From the NCBI RefSeq assembly GCF_964340395.1, contig NC_135562.1, positions 12,209,543 to 12,273,542 on the forward strand: a stretch of DNA of 64,000 bases, given 5' to 3'. Both the position numbers and the translations under genes were made by a program. Shown piece by piece: positions 1 through 12,684 of the stretch; positions within the stretch are counted from its first letter, which is position 1, and every line of letters begins with the position of its first letter. The stretch is from Glandiceps talaboti (taxonomy: Eukaryota; Hemichordata; Enteropneusta; Spengelidae). Below the pieces are notes generated by a model. The model worked only from the letters and a program-made list of their open reading frames with translations. It ran no database searches and was not told the origin of the DNA.

Positions 1-59
1 TCTCCCCTACCAATGATACTACCATTATAGATGTGCTGACCTTTACTACATGTATATAA

Positions 60-600
60 TGATGCCATTTAAACTTTTTAAGAACATATTTCAACCCTTA
101 GTGTAAGTTATAAAGAACAGTTTCTGATACTTGCTGTCTTCTAAAGCATGGATTAAGTTATTGCTTGAAAGGGTCTGAATAGCCTAAATATTGGCTTTAA
201 GAGTAAAAATCCTCCAGGGTTTCTAGAGGGAGACCCCCTCAGACCCCCCACATGAGGTGGACATATCCCAGTCTCAAGCTCTTCCCCTCTTACTGTCAAG
301 ATGCTATCAAAGTATATTTCAAAAGTATTTCAACCCTATGTAGTTGCTTTTAACATGTTGGTGTTGTCTTGTAAGGCTTGGAAATTATTGTCTGAAAGGG
401 TCTGAATAGTCTCAAAATTGACTTTTCAGAGTTAAAAACCTCCTGGGCTTCTAGGGGGAGACCCCCTAGGACCCCCATAACAGATGTACATATTCCCTTC
501 TCAAGCTTTCCTACCTTTCACAGCCAAGATGCTATTAAACTCCTTTTCGAATATATTTACCCTGTGTAGTCAATAATTATAAATATGATAGTGCTAACCT
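60..600. repeat. Direct repeat, about 227-bp unit, two full copies and a partial third
   Basis: A segment holding GGGTCTGAATAG, then CTCC-GGG-TTCTAG and a run AGACCCCC, occurs at about 171 and again at about 398. A weaker third start lies near 545. Units are diverged by substitutions and small indels. No coding potential was seen. Confidence 0.7.
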
Positions 601-684
601 GGGATCTTATAAAGTAGATGCAAGACAGTCAAGCAGTCCACACTGAGTCACGATAAAAAATACCTGTCATGCGAATATTATATA

Positions 685-820
685 TGGGGGGGGGGGGGGT
701 TCATCACGTTTTAGAATTATGTGATAGGGGGGGGGTCAGCCTGTTTTTGGTTTTACAGATAGGGGGGGGGGGGGTCAGTGACTTTTTCTCGGCCTGATTT
801 AAGAATCCACCCCCCCCCCC
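685..820. repeat. Homopolymer G/C tracts
   Basis: Three G runs (8 to 14 bases) and then a C run occur within about 135 bp. The spacing would allow G-quadruplexes on the plus strand. A related G-tract module sits at 17753-17857. There is no gene here. Confidence 0.75.
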
Positions 821-904
821 CAGGCTGGAGAAACTGGCCGGTCCCTTATTGAAGGAGAAACGGTTTTCAGAATGGATGTGGCTGGCTGGGGAAGGTTAAA
901 TAAT

Positions 905-1125
905 AAATTGTCAAAATCTGTAGTTCTCAGCTTTTCTTTCTTGTGATCTACAAATTATTTAAATTTCCCTTCATCAGTGATAAGGAACCCCATCTCATAT
1001 AAGATTCATACAAATAGTTGCATTTAGAATACAATCTTTAATAAATTTCATCTTTGAAAAAAAGAAAAGTTTTAAAATTAAAAAGATCCAGAACAAATGT
1101 AAACATGGAAGACATTAAAGAAACC
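905..1125. repeat. Dispersed repeat, copy 1
   Basis: About 200 bp starting CTGTAGTTCTCAG and ending near AACATGGAAGACATT matches 36478-36690 closely, with scattered substitutions and the same orientation. It is an unclassified interspersed repeat with no open frame of note. Confidence 0.75.
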
Positions 1126-2070
1126 CAAAATTATGTAATATTTAGAAGTAATAGTTGACTGGTGGCGCTATTCTAGTATCAAACACATCAAAGACAATAC
1201 AGTGTTCCTTAATACAATCCTGTGTCTCTTCAAAGTCAAATAAATCCTTCAGAAACCCACAGTACACCAGTACTTGCCATTAAAGACATGTGAAAAGCAG
1301 AAATATTGAAAACTTTTCTAAAACTGTGGCAACGGAACATATATTGCATTGACTTTTTTTTTAATAGTTGATCAAAATTTATAGTGTAGTGCTTACTCTG
1401 AACAGCGCCCTCTATAGTTAAAACTACCATCATATGGTCACACATGAACAAACAATTTTTGCCATTTTACAACAAACACTGCTGTATCCTTTGTTTTACA
1501 ATGTACTTCTTCAGTAATCATGTTTTCATTGTTATTAGAGAAATAAAGCCTGGTACAGCTGTACTTTATTCATAGCAAGATTGTCTTGTGTTCTAATACA
1601 AACAAATACACCTGTATTTCAATGGCATTTCAACTTGACTATACCATAACCACAACCAATACTGAAATGATTGTACCTGGTTCTGACTAGTCTAGAAACT
1701 AGCCGTTGGGTTTGAATCTGAAGATCTCTCTCACCCTGTTTAGCTCAATGAGAAATCATAAACCAAAATTTGATGTTTTCAAATGAGTATACACCCCTAA
1801 ATGTTAGAATGATGTAAACAATGTATAAGTATAGTCTCGATATGCAAATATATCATATCTTACGTAACTGCCCACAATAACCACTGACTTATCATTGGTC
1901 AGAATTCTGTGATTGATTAACAAAGACATTATGTTAGTGACTGTATATGGGTGGCTTTGTTTGAATTTGAAATTTCATTTCAGGACCTCATTGAGCTGGA
2001 TGTTGGGGTAAAGAGATCTTCAGATTCACACTCAATGATCAACTAATCTTGAGACTAGGCTCTGGTGTTT
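1126..2070. other. Gene-free stretch
   Basis: AT-rich sequence. The only open frames are short and lack coding character or splice context. Nothing functional was recognised. Confidence 0.5.
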
Positions 2071-2074
2071 AAAC

Positions 2075-2345
2075 ACAAAGACACACACAGACATCCCACA
2101 CGCACACGCACACAGACACACATGCTTGAGAACTACCATTAGTACCCTTATCTAATATTTGGATCCTTTCACAACATCATTAACACCCCCCCCCCAACAC
2201 ACACACACGCACACACACACACACGTACACACACATACTTGAGAACTGGACTACCATTAGTACCCTTATCTAATATTTGGATCCTTTCACAACATCATTA
2301 ACACACCCCCCCCCCACACACACACACTCATCACCAACACCACTT
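2075..2345. repeat. CA-rich microsatellite inside a duplicated segment
   Basis: The phrase starting ACTTGAGAACT, through TTTGGATCCTTTCAC, to a C run plus (CA)n, occurs twice about 115 bp apart. The microsatellite therefore lies within a short tandem duplication. Confidence 0.75.
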
Positions 2346-3342
2346 TCATTCAGTTCCAAATTACATAAACAATGCAATTCACATCAAAAGATTTTAGCAC
2401 ACCATTCCTTTAAAAATCAGTAGTTGATATAGCAAAGCTAATATATTCACATTGTCATTAGCAAGAAATTCAAACCACAAAAAATATAATTCAACATATC
2501 AATCAATTTTTATTTAACTTGATCCAAAGTTTTGTCAATTGCAAAATATAGTATTCTACATGTGCATAATTGTTCAATTGACAAAGTTAGTAAATTTCAT
2601 CAAAATCATGCATGAAAAATTCCTTTACTAAAAAAAGTTACAGTTGACAACTTGTATATAAGCTTCAAGTGAACAAAACTCTTCACAATGTTTCAAATTT
2701 AAACGTGAATGGGCTCAAGTAAAAGAAACTCTACAACAAATACACACATACTACACTAAAATCTATTATACAGTAAAACTACATCATTTCTAAGGTCTAA
2801 GTATTATATATATATACCAGAGATTACTTGCACTGGTACATGCACATACTAGTGGTATTTTCACTGCAGTGCAATACCAAAACTTTATTGCATACCTGTA
2901 TGCAAATGATATGCAAATGAGGGCACAACATGACTTGAATACATGTTTCACTGGAAAAAAGTAAAGTATGAATAAAAAACTTCCATCATTGTTGAAAATG
3001 TTTCTAGTTTACAATTTATATTTAATATTGAGAACATTTTCAGTGAATGAAATAAGTAAATATACTTCAATATATGACATGAATGGGCTCAGGTAAACAA
3101 AGTTACAAAAACTCTTTGTATACATGAATATAGGCTTTCAAAAATATATTGGTCTGTGTAATATTTAGATAACAAATACTTCTCTGAGTATTTACAATAC
3201 AGCAGAGTTCAGTACAACATGGTATAGTACAAAATATCAAATAGAGTACAATACATTGGCAGTGATGGAGTGACATCTGATAATGTCAGTATTCTCAGCA
3301 GGCTAGAAAATACATTGTGTTAAGGTTTAGTACAGTACAGGT
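2346..3342. other. Gene-free AT-rich stretch with one dispersed repeat
   Basis: No gene was seen. About 2812-2935 (ACTGGTACATGCAC through ATGCAAATGATATGCAAATGA) matches about 38812-38920, so it is an interspersed repeat copy. Confidence 0.5.
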
Positions 3343-5880
3343 AATGACAGTCCATGCTGAGATCTATCTTGATCTAAGTTGTAACAGTTCAGTGAGAAGG
3401 GTTGTATCTCAGATTCAGAAATGACAGTCCGTGCTGAGATCTATCTTAACCTAAGTTGTAACAGTTCAGTGAGAAGGGTTGTATCTCAGATTCAGAAATG
3501 ATAGTTCATGTTGAGATCTATCTTAACCTAAGTTATAACAGTTCAGTGAGAAGGGTTATATCTCAGATTTAGAAATGACAGTCCATGTTGAGATCTATCT
3601 TAACCTAAGTTGTAACAGTTCAATGAGAAGGGTTGTATCTCAGATTCAGAAATGATAGTTCATGTTGAGATCTATCTTAACCTAAGTTATAACAGTTCAG
3701 TGAGAAGGGTTGTATCTCAGATTTAGAAATGACAGTCCATGTTGAGATCTATCTTAACCTAAGTTGTAACAGTTCAATGAGAAGGGTTGTATCTCAGATT
3801 TATAAATGACAATCCATGCTGAGATCTATCTTAACCTAAGTTGTAACAGTTCAGTGAGAAGGGTTCTATCTCAGATTCAGAAATGACAGTCCATGTTGAG
3901 ATCTATCTTAACCTAAGTTGTAACAGTTCAGTGAGAAGGGTTGTATCTCAGATTCACAAATGATAGTCCATGCTGAGATCTATCTTAACCTAAGTTGTAA
4001 CAGTTCAGTGAGAAGGGTTGTATCTGAGATTCATAAATGACAGTCCATGCTGAGATCTATCTTAATCTAAGTTGTAACAGTTCAGTGAGAAGGGTTGTAT
4101 CTCAGATTCATAAATGACAGTCCATGCTGAGATCTATCTTAACCTAAGTTGTAACAGTTCAGTGAGAAGGGTTGTATCTCAGATTCAGAAATGACAGTCC
4201 ATGCTGAGATCTATCTTAACCTAAGTTGTAACAGTTCAGTGAGAAGGGTTGTATCTCAGATTCATAAATGACAGTCCATGCTGAGATCTATCTTAACCTA
4301 AGTTGTAACAGTTCAGTGAGAAGGGTTGTATCTCAGATTCATAAATGACAGTCCATGCTGACATCTATCTTAACCTAAGTTGTAACAGTTCAGTGAGAAT
4401 TAAGGGTTGTATCTCAGATTCAGAAATGACAGTCCATGCTGAGATCTATCTTAACCTAAGTTGTAACAGTTCAGTGAGAAGGGTTGTATCTCAGATTCAG
4501 AAATGACAGTCCATGCTGAGATCTATCTTGATTTAAGTTGTAACAGTTCAGTGAGAAGGGTTGTATCTCAGATTCATAAATGACAGTCCATGCTGACATC
4601 TATCTTAACCTAAGTTGTAACAGTTCAGTGAGAAGGGTTGTATCTCAGATTTATAAATGACAATCCATGCTGAGATCTATCTTAACCTAAGTTGTAACAG
4701 TTCAGTGAGAAGGGTTGTATCTGAGATTCATAAATGACAGTCCATGCTGAGATCTATCTTAACCTAAGTTGTAACAGTTCAGTGAGAAGGGTTGTATCTC
4801 AGATTCAGAAATGACAGTCCATGCTAAGATCTATCTTAACTTAAGTTGTAACAGTTCAGTGAGAAGGGTTGTATCTGAGATTCATAAATGACAGTCCATG
4901 CTGAGATCTATCTTAATCTAAGTTGTAACAGTTCAGTGAGAAGGGTTGTATCTCAGATTCATAAATGACAGTCCATGCTGAGATCTATCTTAACCTAAGT
5001 TGTAACAGTTCAGTGATAAGGGTTGTATCTCAGATTCAGAAATGATAGTCCATGCTGAGATCTATCTTAACCTAAGTTGTAACAGTTCAGTGAGAAGGGT
5101 TGTATCTCAGATTCAGAAATGACAGTCCATGCTGAGATCTATCTTAACCTAAGTTGTAACAGTTCAGTGAGAAGGGTTGTATCTCAGATTCAGAAATGAC
5201 AGTCCATGCTAAGATCTATCTTAACCTAAATTGTAACAGTTCAGTGAGAAGGGTTGTATCTCAGATTCATAAATGATAGTCCATGCTAAGATCTATCTTA
5301 ACCTAAGTTGGAACAGTTCAGTGAGAAGGGTTGTATCCCAGATTCAGAAATGACAGTCCATGCTGAGATCTATCTTAACCTAAGTTGTAACAGTTCAGTG
5401 AGAAGGGTTGTATCTCAGATAAAGAAATGACAGTCCATGCTGAGATCTATCTTAACCTAAGGTGTAACAGTTCAGTGAGAAGTGTTGTATCTCAGATTCA
5501 GAAATGACAGTCCATGCTGACATCTATCTTAACCTAAGTTGTAACAGTTCAGTGAGAAGGGTTGTATCTCAGATTCAGAAATGACAGTCCATCCTGAGAT
5601 CTATCTTAATCTAAGTTGTAACAGTTCAGTGAGAAGGGTTGTATCTCAGATTCAGAAATGACAGTCCATGCTGAGATCTTTCTTAACCTAAGTTGTAACA
5701 GTTCAGTGAGAAGGGTTCTATCTCAGATTCATAAATGACAGTCCATGCTGAGATCTATCTTGACCTCAGTTGTAACAGTTCAGTGAGAAGGGTTGTATCT
5801 CAGATAGATTCATAAATGACAATATATTGAGGTCTATCTTAACCTAAGTTGTAACAGTTCAGTGAGATGGGTTGTATTAC
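3343..5880. repeat. 77-bp minisatellite, about 33 copies
   Basis: The unit begins ATGACAGTCCATGCTGAG and includes TTGTAACAGTTCAGTGAGAA and GGGTTGTATCTCAG. The period is 77 bp, measured between successive ATGACAGTCC positions (for example 3421 and 3498). Copies differ by a few substitutions, and one unit near 4399 carries a small insertion. The last units decay into the neighbouring 35-bp array. Confidence 0.95.
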
Positions 5881-5985
5881 AATCTGCGTCATCACTGATA
5901 TCATTCTGATGTCCAGCCTAAAATGTAACAGTTCAATGAGAAAGTTAAATTCACAGTCTACAGAGACTAAACCAATACATGTAAA

Positions 5986-7525
5986 TTGTAACAGTTGTAT
6001 GAAAGTGGTTGTATCACACTGGTTAACAGTTCTGTGACAGTGGTTGTATTTCACTGGTTAACAGTTCTATGATAGAGGTTGTATTACACTGGTTAACAGT
6101 TGTATGATAGTGTTTGTATCACACTGGTTAACAGTTCTATGACAGTGGTTGTATCACACTAGTTAACAGTTCTATGATAGTGGTTGTATTACACTGATTA
6201 ACAGTTCTGTGATAGTGGTTGTATTACACTGGTTAACAGTTGTATGATAGAGGTTGTATTACACTGGTTAACAGTTATATGATAGTGTTTGTATCACACT
6301 AGTTAACAGTTGTATGAAAGTGGTTGTATCACACTGGTTAACAGTTCTGTGATAGTGGTTGTATCACACTGGTTAACAGTTCTGTGATAGTGGTTGTATT
6401 ACACTGGTTAACAGTTGTATGATAGAGGTTGTATTACACTGGTTAACAGTTATATGATAGTGTTTGTATCACAATGGTTAACAGTTCTATGATAGAGGTT
6501 GTATTACACTGGTTAACAGTTATATGATAGTGTTTGTATCACACTAGTTAACAGTTCTGTGATAGAGGTTGTATTACACTGGTTAACAGTTCTATGATAG
6601 TGTTTGTATCACACTAGTTAACAGTTCTGTGATAGAGGTTGTATTACACTGGTTAACAGTTCTATGATAGTGTTTGTATCACACTAGTTAACAGTTCTGT
6701 GACAGTGGTTGTATCACTGGTTAACAGTTCTGTGACAGTGGTTGTATTACACTGGTTAACAGTTCTATGATAGTGTTTGTATCACAATGGTTAACAGTTC
6801 TATGATAGAGGTTGTATTACACTGGTTAACAGTTATATGATAGTGTTTGTATCACACTAGTTAACAGTTCTGTGATAGAGGTTGTATTACACTGGTTAAC
6901 AGTTCTATGATAGTGTTTGTATCACACTAGTTAACAGTTCTGTGATAGAGGTTGTATTACACTGGTTAACAGTTCTATGACAGTGGTTGTATTATACTAG
7001 TTAACAGTTCTGTGATAGTGGTTGTATTACACTGGTTAACAGTTCTATGACAGTGGTTGTATTACACTGGTTAACAGTTCTATGATAGTGGTTGTATCAC
7101 ACTAGTTAACAGTTCTGTGATAGTGGTTGTATTACACTGGTTAACAGTTCTATGATAGTGTTTGTATCACAATGGTTAACAGTTCTATGATAGAGGTTGT
7201 ATTACACTGGTTAACAGTTCTATGATAGTGTTTGTATCACACTAGTTAACAGTTCTGTGATAGTGGTTGTATTACACTGGTTAACAGTTCTATGATAGTG
7301 TTTGTATCACACTAGTTAACAGTTCTATGACAGTGGTTGTATTACACTGGTTAACAGTTGTATGATAGTATTTGTATCACAATGGTTAACAGTTCAATGA
7401 CAGTGGTTGTATCACTGGTTAACAGTTCTGTGACAGTGGTTGTATTACACTGGTTAACAGTTCTATGATGGTGGTTGTATCACACTGGTTAACAGTTCAG
7501 TGACAGTGGTTGTATCAACACTGGC
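5986..7525. repeat. 35-bp minisatellite, about 43 copies
   Basis: The unit is GGTTAACAGTTCTATGATAG followed by TGTTTGTATCACACT. The period is 35 bp. In much of the array two variants alternate (GTTTGTATCACACTA and GGTTGTATTACACTG), giving a 70-bp higher-order unit. Its core resembles part of the preceding 77-bp unit. Confidence 0.95.
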
Positions 7526-7580
7526 TATCATTACATTCATAAACAGTGACCTTTGACCTGACATAATTAAAGTTGAATGC

Positions 7581-8004
7581 CAATCCAGGAAATAAAGTTA
7601 TTTTCATAAACTTTGGTTTCTGGAAAGTCCTTTCAAGATTTCACATCACATAATTTTCACTCTGTTGCCAAGAAACAACAAATTGAAACTTTTCATCTGG
7701 ATTGTTCTTTCAGTGGAACACCATTGGTCTTAGCAGACATGAATATTCATTACATACACACTGAATATTCATGACTATTTATGTGAAGTATATAAACCCT
7801 CAATGAATATTCAGTGTACATCTAGTAAATATCCATCTTTTACAAAAACCCATGATGCAATGGTGTCCCACTGAAAGAACATTAGAGGCAAACAATTTGG
7901 TGCTTCTTGGCACCAAGTGAAATTATTATGTGATGTAAAATCATGAAATGACTCTCCAGAACCCAAAGTTTGTACCAAAAAAATACCTTTATCTCCTAGA
8001 TTAA
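7581..8004. repeat. Foldback (inverted-repeat) element
   Basis: The left arm (about 7581-7730) is the diverged reverse complement of the right arm (about 7850-8004). Examples are ACTTTGG near 7611 against CCAAAGT near 7963, and TTCTTTCAGTGG against CCCACTGAAAGAA. The loop is about 120 bp and AT-rich. It looks like a MITE-like insertion; no transposase is present. Confidence 0.7.
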
Positions 8005-8230
8005 TGATTTCCTCTTTAATGAAAGGATATTTTACATAATGATGTTCAAAGTATGAAATAAACAAGTAACAAGTTTACTTATTACATGTAAACTGTGTGA
8101 AGAACAATTAAAGTTAATGATATCAAATACCACAACAATCTAATCAACAATGTTTGACCAATTAATATTCATTTATGCTAATTGCATCAAAATGTACAAG
8201 AATGGTATTCATTTTTAACTCTGGCCAAAC

Positions 8231-8526
8231 ATATTATACTGTAAACTGATAAAATTATTTTTAAGGTCAAAGGTCAACTATTAGAATCTTATGTATCAGG
8301 TTTAACATTCACTGTGTTTGGTAGTGATGTCCTTTACACTGAATATTGAGTACCTGTTCAGTTTAGTGTAAAGGACATCACTACCAATATTGTTTTAACT
8401 ATGTCAATATTTGGTGATACATCTTACACTATAAATTGATAAAATTAAATAAAGGTCAACTATTAGAATGTAATGTATTAGGTTTAACATTCACTGTGTT
8501 TGGTAGTGATGTCCTGTACACTGAAC
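8231..8526. repeat. Duplicated 3' end of the DED-NACHT gene with inverted third copy
   Basis: 8420-8526, which spans the stop codon of the minus-strand NACHT gene, is directly repeated at 8231-8343. The core GGTAGTGATGTCCTTTACAC recurs inverted at 8364-8385, so 8320-8385 can form a hairpin with a stem of about 21 bp in the 3' flank of the gene. Confidence 0.85.
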
Positions 8527-11233
8527 TGAACTGTGTGTTTGTATTTAATTCTGTCATCCCACAAATCAAGGTATGGAGTCACATTGTATTCATAAGACCA
8601 ATCTGTTGGTTTCTGTTGACTAGCAATGATATCCTGAATCTCAGTAACTTTCTCATCAATGACATCAAAACTCTTAGTATAGAATGTGATTGACTTCAGT
8701 GTACACTGATTTGTCTCTACCGATCTGGTAACAGATGGAAATAAACATTGGACTGCACCTAGTATCCAAGAATATAAAGACAACCTATTAGACAGTGTAA
8801 AATACTGGAGAATCTCATTCTGTTCCAATGCTTCTTTGATAGGATCCCACATCCCACTATAATACCCATTGAAATCAACACTGAGAGACTTCACACATCT
8901 GTTATGTTTTATAAATTTACATACACTATGAACTGCTTGAAATGACAATTCTCCAATCCCTATCTCAGTCAATGTAGTGTTGGTAGATAACACATCCAAT
9001 ATGTCATTGTCAGTGTTAAATACTCCATAACTGGTCAGAGTAAAGGATTTCAAACTATCACTTGGACACTTTAAAGATTCAGTAAGTCTTGGTATTAAAC
9101 TCTTGTTTAGACTTTCAGACAAATTACGTACATATAATTCAAATATTTCAGTACTTTGACATTTCTGTATAAATTCACACAACTTTTCTATAACATTTTC
9201 AGATACTGCTGTGTATCTAAATTGTAGGTTCACTTTGTTAGGACCACTCTGTATTAACCTATGAGAAACAATTTCAGACATTTGACATGTATGATCTGAC
9301 ATTACATAAAATGTGAAACTTTGTATTGACTTGTTCTTACAAAGAGTGTTCGCTAGGTCCTGTATTTTATTCCTTAATGCTTCATCATAATCATCATCAT
9401 CATCATCACGGCCCCTTTTACAGACTATACAGAGTGACAAACTACAAAGAGTAGGACATTCTACCAACATCATGATCTTATCAAATACATTTACTGTGGT
9501 TTTCTGTATGTAATATAAACTTAACATTACTGATGAGAGTGTGATATTACCTTGCTTTAATGCATCTGATAACATTGTAAGGCGAGGTAGAGTGGTATCT
9601 TGTAAAACTAATGTATCTATAAATCTAGTGGTTCTATGTTTATTCTGAAGTTTCAAGAAATGTAAAATACAATCAAAACTACAGTCTTTTGAAGTTATTC
9701 TGATCAATGGGTAATTAACTGATTGTGTAATGCTATTGTCAGAATTATGTTTTGTATATACCAACATATTTGGTATTGATTGAAGGGCAATTAAAATAGA
9801 TGACAAACACTCTTCTCCCCATTGACATTCATACAAACAAAGTAAACATATACCCCAATGGTATGATGATGCATCTTTCCTTCCCCTAAAGGTAGATTTG
9901 GAGTTACTTATCTTTTTAATGTTATTGCTAAATGCCTGAAAGAGATAACAAGCTCCTTTTTTCCCTACAAGCCCAGCAAGAAATTGTAGTACGGTCAAGT
10001 TCTTCCTTTTGCTTTTTAGAAGTTTCTCAAGATATTTGACATCATCATCTTCTAATACATAAGCAAGATGTATAGCTGAGAAATACTCAAGCCATGTCTT
10101 GTGATAGAAGAAGTAGAGTTTTTCTGTCTTTGTTCTTGATGGTCCATCATCTCTTACTAGCAAACCCAACTCTAATGACATATCTGATGAAATATCTGAT
10201 TTAGTGAACATAGATTCACCTTTCATATACAGATTCCATGCATCAGCAGCTAGCTTATCTCTAGCATTAATGACATCCTGTGGTAAGTTACCATCTTGCA
10301 ATGCTATATCATTCTTAACACAATATCTTTTAAGAATACAATCTAGTATCTCAGAGTAAAGGCCTGTTAATTTTGCAGGAAATTTGAATGTATTTTTATC
10401 CTGATTATCTTCCCAAAGAATACACAGGAATGATACATGCAATGGATTGACCAAGAGGTCCTTTGTAAAAACCTCTTTGTTAACTTCCTTTTGTCTATTT
10501 ATTTCCTCAATGAGCCTTTCACTAATGCTTTTGTCTTCAAATGTTTGAAAGTATTTATCCACATAGTCTGTCATCCGCTTATCTGTGAATCCTTCGACAG
10601 TAAAATGTAAATCACAGTTACCTAGATACGTGTCACATTTGTGTGGTCTAGTAGTAACAATAGATGTACACCAAAAAAACCTTTTACCAAAAATGAGGGC
10701 TGGGATGTCAGTTTGTTGTAATCTGGTTTCATCAATTTCGTCAAGACCATCAAGCAGGAACAAGACAGATTTCTCATTTCTTAAAATGAATGTTTCAAGA
10801 GAATCTTTTGAAAGATGTCGATCTGTAGGTACTAGCTGATTAAATATTTCATCTATAATGTTATCTTTTGTGACATGTCTCATTTCTAGATAGAAAATTA
10901 GTTTATATTTGTCAAGTCTACCTTGAGCCCAATCATATGCTATCTTTCCACATAAAGTGGATTTACCTATAGCTGGTGCACCTTCTATACTGATACGATT
11001 TGTACTATCTGGTCCTTCTGTAACATATTCAAAGATTTTGTGGATATCTTCAAACACTTGACCAACTTGTAACTTGCCTCTTTTAGCTTGTTTTACTTTT
11101 AGCTGTGTGTAAACCTCTTCCAGATTCAGGTTACACCTTTCATTCCATGGAATTGGTTTGTGGTTCCTGAAGTGTTTTATGTATGTTTTCTGCAGCAATG
11201 GAATTAACACCGTCTCAACCGCCGACAACTTGT
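8484..11233 (-). CDS. DED-NACHT exon 5: NACHT ATPase and C-terminal region
   Basis: 2750 nt single exon, acceptor TTTTTTCAG/ACAAG, stop TAA at 8484-8486. It holds the pre-NACHT helix (LNLEEVYTQLKVKQ), Walker A, Walker B, sensor, HD1 and winged-helix motifs. An acidic tract of six Asp lies near 9405, and a C-terminal region with irregular leucine spacing follows. Large single-exon NACHT blocks are common in expanded invertebrate NLR families. Confidence 0.92.
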
Positions 11234-12426
11234 CTGAAAAAATAAAGTATGAAAAATTCCCTATTATTTTTTTTTGTTTCATCAGTGATTCACAATACTA
11301 GACAAGTGATTGATAAATCAAATTTGATAAAAGTAGCCTGGGATGTATATTGTAATTAAAGTTTTAGAAAAACATAGGCAATTGCTTGAAAATTATGATT
11401 CAGCAATTCAAGGTGAAACATGGTGATCTAATCTAGTGTACTCATTAAAATAGACAAGTAATTATATAATGGGCATTCATTTGATTTCATTCATTCAATA
11501 AAACAATGTTACAGGGCTTTTTTACTTGAGTATATTATGAAACAATATTGACAAAGACCTTGTTAACTGTGTAAACTGTGAAAACAAACTTCCTAAAGAA
11601 TGGGTAAAGGTTTGTTGTTGTATGCAAGGAAGTGATTTGTAAACAAATTAGGTAAATACAAGTAATCACTTTGTCATATCATGTCTGTACTTGCAATCTG
11701 TAGCATCCCTGTATATTGACACATCACCATGCATAAATAGTTTGATGAGTTTACTTTTGATTACAAGTGATTATTTGTGTTTATAACTGAACAAAGCTTT
11801 TACAATTTTTTTTTCATTTAATGAATTACAAAAAAGAACTTGGACTATGTTGTTTCACACTCTTATTCAAGTTGAGAAACACAGTAAAGTCGTCGTTTTA
11901 TCAATTGAAAATATCCATTTCTGATCCAATTGGGCACTTAAAGATAATACATTATGTCCTTATCTGTACCTGTATCTGTATCTGTATCTGTATCTGTATC
12001 TGTATCTGTATCTGTACCTGTATCTGTATTGTAGATGTACAAGCACTAATACTGGTTGTCACATACATATTTTGTACAAAGACCAATATTCTCATTATAA
12101 CTATTCACTTAGTAAATTTACTTTAAGTCTTGTTAAGAAGTTACAAGCTGTCTTACCTTCACTTTGGTGGCTTGGACTGGATGGTATTTGTCCAGTGATA
12201 CCCGATATATGTTGAGGTCCAGTTGGCTGGAAATTATTCTGTGTTGAACACTCAGAAACTTGTGGTCTGTCAGCTGTGTTAATTGGTATCTCTCCTACAT
12301 GAACATAGATAACATAGAAATGTAATTTTGAAAACATGGAAATTATATATTATTTTATCTGTTGTTTTCTTTGTGTTTGTATGTTTTTTATATTTAATGG
12401 GACATCTTGGTGGCCTGAATTAAAGA

Positions 12427-12471
<45 letters not shown>

Positions 12472-12649
12472 TAAAGTAATGAATCAAACAGCATCGGTAC
12501 ACCAAAATAGCTTAAGTTTAATTATTTTTGTAATACATACCTCTCACGAGACAATCCTGTACCATTGATTGCTGTGGAATGGGTGAACGTCCTTGCAATA
12601 CATTAGGTTGATCCCCAGTAGTTGATGGACGATGCGAATAGCTCTGTTT

Positions 12650-12684
<35 letters not shown>

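Noticed and set aside
3343-7525. Possible CRISPR-like array
   Set aside because: Units are contiguous with no unique spacers, and the context is a eukaryotic nuclear genome; these are minisatellites.
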